Positions 19,055 through 28,173 are shown, counted from the stretch's first letter. The stretch is 64,000 nucleotides of DNA from Chelatococcus sp. YT9 (GCF_018398315.1 NZ_JAHBRW010000002.1:1348637-1412636); one strand, 5' to 3'. A program made the numbers and translations. The notes: generated by a model not told the origin, from the sequence alone.

Positions 19055-19278
19055 TTCACGTTCCACTCTCTTGTCCGCTCTCGGCGCGTACTGCGTGCGG
19101 ATTTTTTCAGCATGAAGTATCGGCGGCGAGATGCGCTCTGACTAGAGCACGACTTTTTTCTTCCGGGCCTAGCTTTTTCGAAATCCGTCCATTCCCGATC
19201 CCTTCGGCTTGGCCAGTGGTTGCGGCGATGGTGGCGTCTGCGACAAATGAAGCCGTAACGAGGAGGGAAGGAGAAGCG
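19055..19278. promoter_or_regulatory. Divergent promoter region SBP / ThDP enzyme
   Basis: These 224 bases separate the leftward transporter from the rightward ThDP-enzyme unit. They contain a T-rich motif at 19151-19187 resembling one at 8951-8987, and a strong ribosome site (AGGAGGGAAGGAG) for the rightward gene. No -35/-10 pair is convincing by eye. Confidence 0.4.
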
Positions 19279-20925
19279 ATGCCAGAACAGGCGGGGATGA
19301 CAGGAGCGGAGCTTTTCGCGCGGACGCTGAGCCATTGGGATTGCAGCCCCGTGTTCCATGTGCCCGGGGAAGGGATCCTCGAAGCGCTCGATGCCCTAGC
19401 CGATAGCGGGGCTACGCTGATCTCCTGCCGCCACGAGGCTGGTATGGCTTTCATGGCGCAGGCGGCCGGACACGCGCGGAACAAGCCGGGCATCTGCTTG
19501 GCGGGGCGCGCGCCGGGTGCGCTCAACGCTGCGCTGGCCATTCATACGGCCTTCACTGACGCCGCCCCTATGATCCTCGTCGTCGGCCAGCCGCCGGTGC
19601 GCCAGTCGGGGCGGGAGCCGTTCCTCGACAACGATTTCTCGCTGGCTTTCGCTCCGGTCGCGAAGTGGATCGGAACATGCTCCGATGCCGCCCGCCTGCC
19701 CGAAATGCTCTCGCGTGCCTGGGCAACGGCCATGACGGGACAGCGCGGACCCGTTGTTGTTGCCGTCAACGAGGACGTCTGGACCCAGACCGTTGACGCG
19801 CCGGCCCTGTCCCCTCCCGTCATCGCGCGGCCGCATGTCCCCGCGGTCGACGCTGATGCCATCGCGGTGCTGCTCGCCAGGGCCAGCAATCCCGTCCTTG
19901 TCGTCGGGGGTACCGGGTGGTCGCAGACGGGCGTCGCCGCGCTGCGAAACCTCACGCAGGCCACGGGCCTGCCGGTCGTGACGTCCTATCGCCGGCGCGA
20001 TCTCATGTCCGCCGATCATCCCTGCTTCGCCGGGGAGTTGGGCATAGGGGCCGATCCTGCGGTGCTCGATGCGGTCGCGCGGGCCGATCTCGTCATCGTG
20101 GCGGGCATGCGGCTCGGGGAAATCAATACGTTCGGTGCCGGGGTCTTCGAGGGCTTCCGCCTGCTCGCGGCGCCGCAGCCGGCCCAGACGCTGGTCCATA
20201 TTCACCCCGACGCCAGCGAGCTCAATCGCGTCTATCGCGCCGCGCTGCCCGTTTGCGCCGAGGCCGAGACGCTGTTCGAGCCGCTTGGCCATTCGCTGTC
20301 CGCGCATAGCCTGCCCGACTGGTCACCCTGGCGGAGCGCGCTGCGTGCGGCGCGGGAGGCGTTTACCGTCGGCCGGCCGGGGAAGGGGCCGATCGATATG
20401 CGCGAGATCTGCCGGGTCCTGCGCGAGGCGCTGCCGGCGGATGCCATGCTCACGGTGGGGGCGGGCGCCTACGCCCATTGGCCGCAACGGTATTTCCCCC
20501 ATACCCTCCATGGCACGCAGCTCGGTCCCAAGAGCGGGGCAATGGGCTACGGATTGTCCGCGGCGATCGGCGTGCAGGCCTCCTGCCCGGGACGGCGCGT
20601 CGTGGCGATGGCGGGCGACGGCTGCTTCCTGATGCATGGTGAGGAACTCGCCACCGCCGTGCTGCACAAGCTCCCCGTGGTTGTCATTGTCGTCAACAAC
20701 AGCAGCTACGGCGCCATCGCAGCCAGCCAGAGCAGGCATTTCGGTCGCACGGTCGGAACGGATCTGTCGCCTGTCGATCTGGCGGCCTATGCGCGGGCCT
20801 TCGGCGCGCATGGCTTCCGGGTCGAGAGCACAGAGGCCTTCGCGCCGGCCCTGGCATCGGCCTTGGCGGCGGACGGTCCCGCGCTGATCGAACTCATCAC
20901 CGGGCCGGAGGCGCTGCGGCCGTGA
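19279..20925 (+). CDS. Thiamine diphosphate-dependent enzyme, acetolactate-synthase-like
   Basis: A 548-residue ThDP enzyme with the usual three domains. The N-terminal PYR domain has the cofactor-activating Glu53 in CRHEAGMAF. The central domain covers about residues 190-320. The C-terminal PP domain has the metal motif MAGDGCF...VVNNSSYG. The family includes acetolactate synthase, benzoylformate decarboxylase and similar 2-keto acid enzymes. No small regulatory subunit gene is present, so a catabolic role is more likely than valine synthesis. AGGAGGGAAGGAG precedes the ATG. The stop overlaps the GTG start of the flavoprotein gene (GTGA), implying a two-step pathway. Confidence 0.88.
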   Translation: MPEQAGMTGAELFARTLSHWDCSPVFHVPGEGILEALDALADSGATLISCRHEAGMAFMAQAAGHARNKPGICLAGRAPGALNAALAIHTAFTDAAPMILVVGQPPVRQSGREPFLDNDFSLAFAPVAKWIGTCSDAARLPEMLSRAWATAMTGQRGPVVVAVNEDVWTQTVDAPALSPPVIARPHVPAVDADAIAVLLARASNPVLVVGGTGWSQTGVAALRNLTQATGLPVVTSYRRRDLMSADHPCFAGELGIGADPAVLDAVARADLVIVAGMRLGEINTFGAGVFEGFRLLAAPQPAQTLVHIHPDASELNRVYRAALPVCAEAETLFEPLGHSLSAHSLPDWSPWRSALRAAREAFTVGRPGKGPIDMREICRVLREALPADAMLTVGAGAYAHWPQRYFPHTLHGTQLGPKSGAMGYGLSAAIGVQASCPGRRVVAMAGDGCFLMHGEELATAVLHKLPVVVIVVNNSSYGAIAASQSRHFGRTVGTDLSPVDLAAYARAFGAHGFRVESTEAFAPALASALAADGPALIELITGPEALRP

Positions 20926-22241
20926 GCGGGCAACGCATCGTCGTCGTCGGCGCGGGCATTGCCGGGCTTGTTGCGGCGCGCAGGCTCGCGCAGGCGGGGC
21001 ATCACGTGCGCGTGCTGGAGGCCGGGGAGGCGCCCGGCGGTCGCGTCGGCGACCGGCAGGTCCGGGGCATTCGCTTCAATGCCGGCGCCCGGCTTCTCTA
21101 CGCCTTCAGCCGGCCGTTCAATAGCCTGCTCGATGAAATCGGCCTGACGCCGGCGCTGATCCCGGTGCGGCGTCTCTCGGCCGAATGCGTGGGCGCGGAC
21201 GGTCGTTGGACGGTCGAGCTGATGCCGGGGGTGAAAAGCCTCTTCACGCCGGGCCTGTCGCTGGCGGAGCGGCTGCGTTTCCTCACCTTCGGCCTGCACG
21301 CGATCGCCGCACGTGCCCATACCGATCCCGATGACGCGGCGTCGGCGCCGGCCGAGGATGACGTCACCCTCGCCGCCTACATCCGCCAGGCGCTTGGTCC
21401 GGGCGTGCTCGCGCGCATGATCGAGCCCGTCTTCCGTGGGACACGCAGCTGGAACACCGAGGATGTCTCGGCGGCCTTTTTCGCTTCGGTCACGCCGCAC
21501 ATGGTCGGGCGTGACACCGTCCACGTACTCGCCGGCGGCATGGGCAAGCTACCGGCAGCGCTTGCCGCGGGAATGACCGTTGACTGCAACACGCGCGTCG
21601 TGGCGATCGAGACGCCTGATGTGGGCCCTTGCCGCATCCACGCGGAGCGGCAGGGCGCGGCGATCCTGCATGAAGCCGATCTTGTTGTCTGCGCGACTGA
21701 GGGCTCGCTTGCCGGCGCGCTCTTCCACGATTTGGGGGACGAAGACCGGCGTTTCCTTGATGGAGTGCGTTATAACGCGCTTGGCATCGTCCATTACCAG
21801 CTCGGCCGCCAGGTGGGACCAGCGATGAATTTCTTCACCCGCGACGCGTCCGGTCCGCTCGCCACATGGCAGCAGGTTCCCGGCAACGATGCGACGGGAC
21901 AGGCCCCGCAGCTCTATGCCCAATTATCGCCGGAAGCGGTGGAGGATGCGTCAAGCCGCGGCATGACCGAGAGGCTCGATGAGCTGGTTAAGGAGCGTGT
22001 GCTCGCGCTCTACCCGACGCTCGACCGCGACTGCGTCGACATCCACAACCAGTGGATCGCGCGCAAGCTGCCGGTCTTCTATCCCGGCTATGCCAGCACC
22101 GTCGCCCGCTTCCGCGACCGCCAGTCGGGGGCCCGGCGCCGGGTCTATTTCTGCGGCGATTATCTCGCGCAATCGCTGGTCACGGGCGCGGCCGCGAGCG
22201 GCGAGCGCGCGGCCGCGGACATCGCGCGGCATTGGTCTTGA
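20922..22241 (+). CDS. FAD-dependent oxidoreductase, amine oxidase / PPOX-like
   Basis: A 439-residue flavoprotein. It begins with the FAD dinucleotide-binding motif VVVGAGIAGLVAARRLAQAGHHVRVLEA, followed by GGRVGD. A protoporphyrinogen-oxidase-like substrate domain follows, and the C-terminal FAD motif is VYFCGDYLAQSLVTGAAASG. It uses a GTG start overlapping the ThDP gene stop. Haem synthesis is unlikely as its role, since no haem genes are near. Coupling to a ThDP enzyme suggests oxidation of the product, or preparation of the substrate, of that enzyme. Substrate unknown. Confidence 0.85.
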   Translation: MSGQRIVVVGAGIAGLVAARRLAQAGHHVRVLEAGEAPGGRVGDRQVRGIRFNAGARLLYAFSRPFNSLLDEIGLTPALIPVRRLSAECVGADGRWTVELMPGVKSLFTPGLSLAERLRFLTFGLHAIAARAHTDPDDAASAPAEDDVTLAAYIRQALGPGVLARMIEPVFRGTRSWNTEDVSAAFFASVTPHMVGRDTVHVLAGGMGKLPAALAAGMTVDCNTRVVAIETPDVGPCRIHAERQGAAILHEADLVVCATEGSLAGALFHDLGDEDRRFLDGVRYNALGIVHYQLGRQVGPAMNFFTRDASGPLATWQQVPGNDATGQAPQLYAQLSPEAVEDASSRGMTERLDELVKERVLALYPTLDRDCVDIHNQWIARKLPVFYPGYASTVARFRDRQSGARRRVYFCGDYLAQSLVTGAAASGERAAADIARHWS

Positions 22242-22276
22242 GATGCTATTCGGTGTGGGCCGGCCTCGGCCGCAGA

Positions 22277-22322
22277 CCCTCACCCTGTCCCTCTCCCGAT
22301 TGGGGGAGGGACAGGGTGAGGG
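22277..22322. terminator. Strong bidirectional hairpin between convergent genes
   Basis: A 21-base arm beginning CCCTCACCCTGTCC pairs 20 of 21 with its partner around a GATT loop. It lies in the 88 bases between two convergent stops. The CCCTCACCCT...AGGGTGAGGG form is a repeat frequently seen between alphaproteobacterial genes, so it is probably both a mobile palindrome and a terminator. Confidence 0.7.
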
Positions 22323-22329
22323 ATCGCCC

Positions 22330-23403
22330 CTAACCTGAAATCCCGGCGATCCCCAGGCCCACGACTTCCAGGCCGCGGGTGACGACGGCGGCGCGCCATT
22401 CGGCCTCATCAGGGCAATAGGCATGGAGCATCATGGCCTTGACCGCGCCGGCGCGGGGGTTTGATGCACCGCCGTTCAGGTGGAGCCAGCCGTCGAAGCG
22501 AACGGCGTCGCGCACCACCTGTTCCGATCGTGTCCCGAATTCAAGCCCGATCGGTGTCCAGACCGGCCAAGGGGCTGCGCGCTTGTAACCGTCCAGGATA
22601 GAGGCCGCGCTGCCCGCATAGTCGGTCTTCGGGCTTTTGGTATGGGCGACATGGCCGTACCAGGCGGTGCAGCGCCTGCCCTCTTCACTATCCGGCGCCA
22701 TGCCGCTGAGACATTCCCCGAAGCCAAAGGGGCCGAGCCCGGTATGGACATCGATCAAGCCGCAGATTTCGGCCGCGCGGAGATGCTCCTCCGCAATGCG
22801 CTGCACCGTGCGAGCTGACCAGGAGGGCGTCAGGCCGCCATAGTAGAGTCCCTGCGGGTGTGAATACTGGCCGAGCTTGATCGCCGAGCGCAGCGCCTGT
22901 TCGCCCTTCTCCTGGCGGTAGGCTTCGAGTTTCGCGTCCGAAGCGGCAAGCGCCTCCGCGGAGAAATCAGCGGGGATCACGATATCGGCGATATCGCGAT
23001 ATCCGGGATTGTCGAGGCTGCCCGGCGCGTCCCAATCGATGAAATGCCGGTTGAGGTCGATATTGTCCTCGTTGAACCGGCGGTTTGAAGCGAACCCCCA
23101 GGGGTTGATGGCGTGGACGAGCAGCAACGCCACGTCGCCCCTCGCGGGCAGCTCGATCTCGTCCAGCGCCGCGAGCTGGATGGCCGAGCCGGCGTAGCCC
23201 TCCACCCCGTGCAGCCCGGATTCGAGAACCAGCACCCGGCGTGCCGATGCGGGACCGATGCGCGCCACGTCGGTGAGCAGGGCCTCACCAGCGGGTCCTC
23301 GCGCCGGATTTTCATACGTCGCGACCGCGATATTTCTCGCTTCCGCCCCCGCAAGGAAACGCTGCCGAGCCTCGGAATAATCTTTTGAAAAATAGCGTTC
23401 CAC
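22330..23403 (-). CDS. DUF2817 protein, M14-like zinc carboxypeptidase fold
   Basis: A 357-residue cytoplasmic protein of the DUF2817 family, related to M14 metallocarboxypeptidases and succinylglutamate desuccinylases. Seen: VLESGLHGVEGYAGS (first zinc ligands His and Glu), NPWGFASNRRFNEDNIDLNRHF (Arg/Asn of the M14 motif) and the later DVHTGLGPFG histidine. The GTG at 23403 has AAGGGAG nine bases upstream and gives the usual ERYFS start; an ATG at 23436 is the alternative. It is divergent from a peptide-type ABC operon, suggesting it trims an imported peptide or amide. Confidence 0.82.
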   Translation of the reverse strand: MERYFSKDYSEARQRFLAGAEARNIAVATYENPARGPAGEALLTDVARIGPASARRVLVLESGLHGVEGYAGSAIQLAALDEIELPARGDVALLLVHAINPWGFASNRRFNEDNIDLNRHFIDWDAPGSLDNPGYRDIADIVIPADFSAEALAASDAKLEAYRQEKGEQALRSAIKLGQYSHPQGLYYGGLTPSWSARTVQRIAEEHLRAAEICGLIDVHTGLGPFGFGECLSGMAPDSEEGRRCTAWYGHVAHTKSPKTDYAGSAASILDGYKRAAPWPVWTPIGLEFGTRSEQVVRDAVRFDGWLHLNGGASNPRAGAVKAMMLHAYCPDEAEWRAAVVTRGLEVVGLGIAGISG

Positions 23404-23490
23404 GCTGGACTGCTCCCTTCTTGCCCCCTCCGACATTCTAAGTATAAGCAAGGGAGCGCAAGTAATGTGGCTTATGAAGGGAACAAAGGC

Positions 23491-25022
23491 ATGAAGAATC
23501 GACTCATTCGGTCCACGCGCTTTCTGTTCCTTGCTCCACTCGTTCTGAGTGCCGCAGCGGCGTTGGCCGGTCAAGCCGACGACACGCTCCGCGTTGCCGT
23601 CTCACGCGAGACGGATTTCGTCGACTCGATCCACACCAGCAGCGCTGATTCCGACCTCTTCGGAACAATCATCTTCGACACGTTGATCTACGCCGATCGC
23701 GCCACGGGGGAATTCAAGCCACTGCTCGCGACATCCTGGACATGGACGAACGACAAGACGGTCGAGTTCAAGCTGCGCGAGGGCGTCAAGTTTCAGAATG
23801 GCGAGCCCTTCAACGCCGACGACGTCGTCTACACCTTCCGCCAGTTGATGGACATGGACAACAAGTTCCGCCAGCAGCAGCAGGATTTCGGCAATATTGC
23901 CGCTGTTCAGAAGATAGACGATTTCACGGTGAAGCTGACGCTGAAGCAGCCGGAGCCGACCTTCGAGAACGTTTTGGCCTCACGTGTCGGCATCTGGCCA
24001 ATGAGTATACTGAAACCAACGGGCACATGGTCCATGCGACCAAGCCGGTCGGTACAGGCCCCTATGCGCTCAAAGCCATGCAGAAGGGCTCCTCCTACAC
24101 GCTGGTCAAGAACAACGATTATTTCAGCGGCCCGCGCGCGAAGCCGACCATCGGGACGATTGAGGTCCGCGTCATTCCGGAGACCCAGACCCAGATCGCT
24201 GAACTCATGTCCGGCGGCGTTGACATGGCGCTCTCCCTGACGGCAGCGGACACGGCCGCCCTACAAGGCGCTCCAGGCCTCGTCATCGAGACGGGCCAGT
24301 CCACCCGCATGTATTTTCTCAGCATGAATGTCGCGGGCAAGGAGAACAATCCGCTTTCCAACGCCGATGTGCGGCGGGCGATCTCCTACGCGGTCAATAA
24401 GCCTGAAATGGTGCACGGCCTCGTTAGCCCCGATGCGGCCGTCCTGGCGACGAATTGCAATCCATCGCAACGCTTCTGTATCACCGATGTGAAGCCGGTT
24501 TATGATTTCGATCGCGAGAAGGCCAAGGCCCTGATGAAATCGGCCGGCTATGCCGATGGCTTCCCTGTGACCCTGATGGCGGAGGCGAGCCTGCGCCCGA
24601 TCGGCGAGGCGCTGCAGGGCTATCTGTCGGCGATCGGCATCAAGGTCAATCTCGAAACCTTGCCACTCCCGGCCTGGCGCGAACGCTACATCAAGGGCGA
24701 GTCGCAGATGAGCATCGTCGGTTGGGGAAGCGGCGTGTCGTCGCTCGACGTCTCCAACTCGCTCGGCATCTTCTTCAACGGGTCGTCGACCGATTACGTC
24801 AAGGACAAAGATATCACCGCGTGGAACGCGACCGCGGCGCGCACCATGGACAAGGCGGAGCGAGAAGCGCTCTATCGCAAGACGCTGACGCGCATCAACG
24901 AGGAAGCCTATGTGCTGCCGCTCTATGGTGCGGTGGCGACCTATGTGACCTCCGATCAGGTGAAATTCCCGGTGCCGGCGATCGACTTTCCTGATATTTC
25001 GCTCGCGACCTGGGCGAAGTGA
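23491..25022 (+). pseudogene. ABC transporter substrate-binding protein, family 5, frameshifted
   Basis: A binding-protein gene read in two frames. The first part (from ATG 23491, Sec signal peptide ending about ALAGQA) runs through the core region FKLREGVKFQNGEPFNADDV to VGIWP near 24000. The homologous reading then continues one frame back from about 24000 (NEYTETNGHMVHATKPVGTGPYALK) to the stop at 25022. One missing base, most simply an A in CCAAATGAG, restores a full family-length protein of about 510 residues. Both halves look otherwise intact, so this is a recent mutation or a sequencing error. It heads the operon of the DppB/DppC-like permeases at 25146-26953. Confidence 0.85.
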
Positions 25023-25032
25023 CACGGCGACA

Positions 25033-25140
25033 GCATTGGATCGGACATCGTGTCCGCCCGATGCTATCGCTCTTTGTTTGTGCATCGGCTTTGCCTGGCA
25101 ACCCGCGTTGCACTTTTCGAGCTGGTGGTCTAGCGGACGA
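25033..25140. repeat. Intergenic palindromic repeat, copy B
   Basis: A hairpin (25033-25064, loop TCG) is followed by 69 bases aligning ungapped with 7372-7440. The core GTGCATCGGCTTTGCC and CACTTTTCG blocks are conserved, while the 9-base middle differs. It fills the gap between the binding-protein gene and the DppB-like permease gene, so the transcript must carry it. Confidence 0.7.
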
Positions 25141-25145
25141 AGGCA

Positions 25146-26072
25146 ATGTGGGGCTTCATACGCAGCAAGGTGATCGTTTCACTGCTCGTGATGCTGACGG
25201 TGTCGCTGGTGGGATTTGCACTGCTGCATCTCTCCGGCGATCTGGCCGCCACGCTCGCCGGTGAAAATGCCACCGCCGAGCAGATCGAGGCCGTCCGCCG
25301 CCAGATGGGTCTCGATCAGCCTCTACTCACGCAATATGCGCATTGGCTGGCGGGCGCTTTCCGCGGCGATCTCGGCGAGTCGTTCTTCAGCCGGGAGGCC
25401 GTGTCGTCGCTGTTTCTGGCGCGCGTCGGCACCACGGCCATTCTCGCCGTCGGCGCGTTGATCCTGGCGATCGCGGTGAGCCTGCCGCTCGGCATGCTCG
25501 CGGCGCTTCGCCCCAATTCCTGGCTCGATCGCGTGGTCAGCGCCCTGGCGCTTGCCGGACAGGCCGTGCCCAGCTTCTTTCTGGCCCTGATGATGGTGAG
25601 CCTGTTCGGCGTCACCTTGCGCTGGCTGCCGATCTCAGGCTCTACCACACCGCTCCATTACGTCATGCCGATCGTCGTTCTGGCGATCGGTGCCATTCCT
25701 GCCCTGATGCGCATGACCCGTTCCGGGATGCTCGAGGTGCTCGACCAGGACTATATCCGCACCGCGCGTTCCAAGGGTGTCTCCGGCACGCGCATCATGG
25801 TGCGGCATGCATTGCTCAATGCCATCCTACCGCTCATCTCGCTGTCGGCGGTGCAGCTTGGCACCCTGCTCGGCGGATCGGTGATCGTCGAATCCGTCTT
25901 TGCGATCGACGGCATCGGCCTCCTCACCTACCGCTCGATCCAGCGGGGTGACTTTCCGGTCGTTCAGGCGACGCTGATGTTTGTCTCGGTGAGCTATATC
26001 GTTCTCACGCTCCTCGCCGACATCCTGAACGCCTGGCTCGATCCACGGCTGCAGCAGCGGCGGGCGGGCTGA
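25146..26072 (+). CDS. Dipeptide/oligopeptide-type ABC transporter permease (DppB-like)
   Basis: A 308-residue permease: N-terminal helix, the MGLDQPLLTQYAHWL segment, the coupling loop RMTRSGMLEVLDQDYIRTARSKG and ESVFAIDGIGLLTYRSIQRGD of the DppB family. The stop overlaps the start of the DppC-like gene by one base (TGATG). It is the second DppB in this window and clearly different from the 16.3 kb one. No ATPase gene follows the permease pair. Confidence 0.92.
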   Translation: MWGFIRSKVIVSLLVMLTVSLVGFALLHLSGDLAATLAGENATAEQIEAVRRQMGLDQPLLTQYAHWLAGAFRGDLGESFFSREAVSSLFLARVGTTAILAVGALILAIAVSLPLGMLAALRPNSWLDRVVSALALAGQAVPSFFLALMMVSLFGVTLRWLPISGSTTPLHYVMPIVVLAIGAIPALMRMTRSGMLEVLDQDYIRTARSKGVSGTRIMVRHALLNAILPLISLSAVQLGTLLGGSVIVESVFAIDGIGLLTYRSIQRGDFPVVQATLMFVSVSYIVLTLLADILNAWLDPRLQQRRAG

Positions 26073-26953
26073 TGGCCGAAACCTACGTCCCCCCTCTGCC
26101 CGACCGGCGCCTGCGGCTACGCCGGGCGCTTCGCCACGGCGGCTTCGTCTTCGGTGCAACCATTCTTCTTCTGGCGGTTGCGGTTGCTGTCTTCGCGCCT
26201 CTGCTCGCACCCTATGACCCGGTCGCCCAGAACCTGACCGGCCGCCTGCTCCCGCCCTCCTGGATGCAGGGCGGCCGGCCCGATCACCTGCTCGGCACGG
26301 ACCATCTCGGCCGCGACTATCTCAGCCGGCTCATCTATGGCAGCCGCATCTCGCTGATCGTCGGCTTTTCGACCATGCTGATCTCCGGGGTCATCGGCTC
26401 GACGCTTGGCTTCATCGGCGGCTATTTCGGCGGGCGTGTCGACGACGTCGTCACCTATATCATCAACAGCCGCCTCAGCATGCCTGGCCTTCTGGTGGCT
26501 CTCGCGGTGATCTCCCTCGTTGGTGGCTCACTGCTGACGATTGTCCTGGTGCTCGGGTTCTTGTTCTGGGATCGCTATGCCGTTGTGGTGCGGACCGCGA
26601 CACAGCAGGTCCGCAGCGCGGATTTTGTCGCGGCCGCCCGGGTCTCGGGCGCGTCAGCGCCATCGATCATCTGGCGACAGATTCGGCCGAATGTATTCCA
26701 CCACATCCTCGTCATCGCGACGCTCGAAATGGCGATGGCGATCCTCAGCGAAGCGAGCCTGTCCTTCCTCGGTCTCGGCATTCGCGCGCCAACGCCGTCC
26801 TGGGGGCTGATGATCGCCGAGGGACGGACCTATCTGTTCGCCAAGCCGTATCTCGTATGGATCCCCGGGATTGCGATCTTCTTACTCGTGCTTGCGACTA
26901 ACCTGCTGGGCGATGGCCTGCGGGATTTGTCCCAGCCCGAGCGACGCAGATGA
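26072..26953 (+). CDS. Dipeptide/oligopeptide-type ABC transporter permease (DppC-like)
   Basis: A 293-residue permease with the DppC features LLGTDHLGRDYLSRLIYGSR, coupling segment AARVSGASAPSIIWRQIRPNV and SFLGLGIRAPTPSWGLMIAEG. It ends the operon, only 16 bases from the stop of the convergent Crp/Fnr gene. The system therefore has binding protein and two membrane subunits but no nucleotide-binding subunits of its own. Confidence 0.92.
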   Translation: MAETYVPPLPDRRLRLRRALRHGGFVFGATILLLAVAVAVFAPLLAPYDPVAQNLTGRLLPPSWMQGGRPDHLLGTDHLGRDYLSRLIYGSRISLIVGFSTMLISGVIGSTLGFIGGYFGGRVDDVVTYIINSRLSMPGLLVALAVISLVGGSLLTIVLVLGFLFWDRYAVVVRTATQQVRSADFVAAARVSGASAPSIIWRQIRPNVFHHILVIATLEMAMAILSEASLSFLGLGIRAPTPSWGLMIAEGRTYLFAKPYLVWIPGIAIFLLVLATNLLGDGLRDLSQPERRR

Positions 26954-26969
26954 GGGACTAACGGATCGC

Positions 26970-27713
26970 CTAGGCGAGCACGCCTTGCGGTTGGTCCCGA
27001 TCGGACAGCGAACCGAGAAGCCGGCCGTACTCAAGCTCAGGGGCGCCATAAGCGTCGGCCGCGAATTCCTCCAGGGCCTTGCGATCGCGGAGAATCACGC
27101 GCCCCCTATCGGAATAGATGAAACGGTTACCCTCCAGGACATGAAGCGCTGTGGTGACGCTGGCGCGCCTTACCGCGAGCATGGTTGCCATATACTCGTG
27201 AGTGAGCGCGATCTCTCCGTCATCCACCCGGTCGAGACACATGAGAAGCCAACGCGCCAGTCGCTCCTCAACCGTATGAACCGCGTTTGAGAGCGCGGTG
27301 TGTGCTGTCTGGATCCACATCGTGTGTGCGAACCGACCCATAATCTGCCGAACGTGCAGGCGGGCGGCCAGAATATCGCGGAACGCATCACTCTCGATTT
27401 GCAGCCCGTGACCCTCCACTTGCATGACAATGTCGTGGGTACTTGTCCAGACATCCAAGGCAAAGGCGACGGGTAGCACTCCCTCGCGACCGACCAGGCC
27501 GGTTTCGGCCCTCTGTCCCTCGGGGGAATGGGCAACAATGGACCCGATACCCGCCTCAAGAAAATAGGCGTGCGTCATGAGTTGCTGCGCATGGGCGATG
27601 CGGTAGCCCTTAGGCAGAACTATCGGCAGAAGATGCGGAGCAATCGCGGAAAAATCGTCGTCCTGGAGCAGTGAGAGAAGACGATTGCGTATCTCTGATT
27701 GCAGCATCGCCAT
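26970..27713 (-). CDS. Crp/Fnr family transcriptional regulator
   Basis: A 247-residue regulator with an N-terminal cyclic-nucleotide-binding-like beta-roll (about residues 10-130) and a C-terminal winged helix with ALTHEYMATMLAVRRASVTTALHVLEG as recognition region. No Fnr-type cysteine cluster is visible, so oxygen sensing by 4Fe-4S is unlikely. The ATG at 27713 has GAGGAA upstream. A GGAAC-N16-CGCT sequence on this strand (27815 down to 27791) is one base off an EcfG promoter, fitting the stress-gene neighbourhood. Confidence 0.9.
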   Translation of the reverse strand: MAMLQSEIRNRLLSLLQDDDFSAIAPHLLPIVLPKGYRIAHAQQLMTHAYFLEAGIGSIVAHSPEGQRAETGLVGREGVLPVAFALDVWTSTHDIVMQVEGHGLQIESDAFRDILAARLHVRQIMGRFAHTMWIQTAHTALSNAVHTVEERLARWLLMCLDRVDDGEIALTHEYMATMLAVRRASVTTALHVLEGNRFIYSDRGRVILRDRKALEEFAADAYGAPELEYGRLLGSLSDRDQPQGVLA

Positions 27714-27790
27714 TGGACATTCCTCGTTGCTCTGTTTGAAAGCACTGGTCCTTCTGCCGGCCCCACCGTCAGAGCAATTCTCGTGATGAA

Positions 27791-27815
27791 AGCGGCTGCG
27801 GTGGGGTCCGGTTCC
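27791..27815 (-). promoter_or_regulatory. Possible EcfG-type promoter of the Crp/Fnr gene
   Basis: Read on the minus strand: GGAAC, 16 bases, CGCT, against the alphaproteobacterial general-stress consensus GGAAC-N16/17-CGTT. It lies 78 bases before the Crp/Fnr start. One mismatch in a four-base -10 makes chance occurrence possible. Confidence 0.3.
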
Positions 27816-27942
27816 GTACGGAGGCCAGCGGCGCGTACGTTTTCGCATAAGACTGGGTTCGAGCGGCGTCGCACCGCTATGCCGCATAGTGGGAACCGCT
27901 CGGGCCGTCTGTGCCGCCGCCCCGATACAGCAGGAGACGGCG

Positions 27943-28173
27943 ATGAGTGATGATATCACCGCGGAAGCTTCCGACTGCAGCGGGGCCGAGCAATTGAACC
28001 TCGCTTTCCGTCAGCTCTTCATCAACGCCATCACTAGTCGCAATCCCATAAATGCCGGTGCCGAAGCAGCCCGAATTCTCCGCGAGCTGCCCGAGCGGGG
28101 AAGAACCGAAGAGGACATTCGGCGCGAGATCGTGGCTGCCGCTATCGCACGGGGAATTCCGATCCAGCTTTAG
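27943..28173 (+). CDS. Hypothetical protein, 76 aa
   Basis: A small acidic protein, probably two or three helices, with no membrane segment or cysteine pair motif. I do not recognise it. The ATG at 27943 has a good CAGGAGACGGCG ribosome site and codon use fits the genome, so it is likely real. It is divergent from the Crp/Fnr gene and precedes another small gene on the same strand. Confidence 0.65.
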   Translation: MSDDITAEASDCSGAEQLNLAFRQLFINAITSRNPINAGAEAARILRELPERGRTEEDIRREIVAAAIARGIPIQL

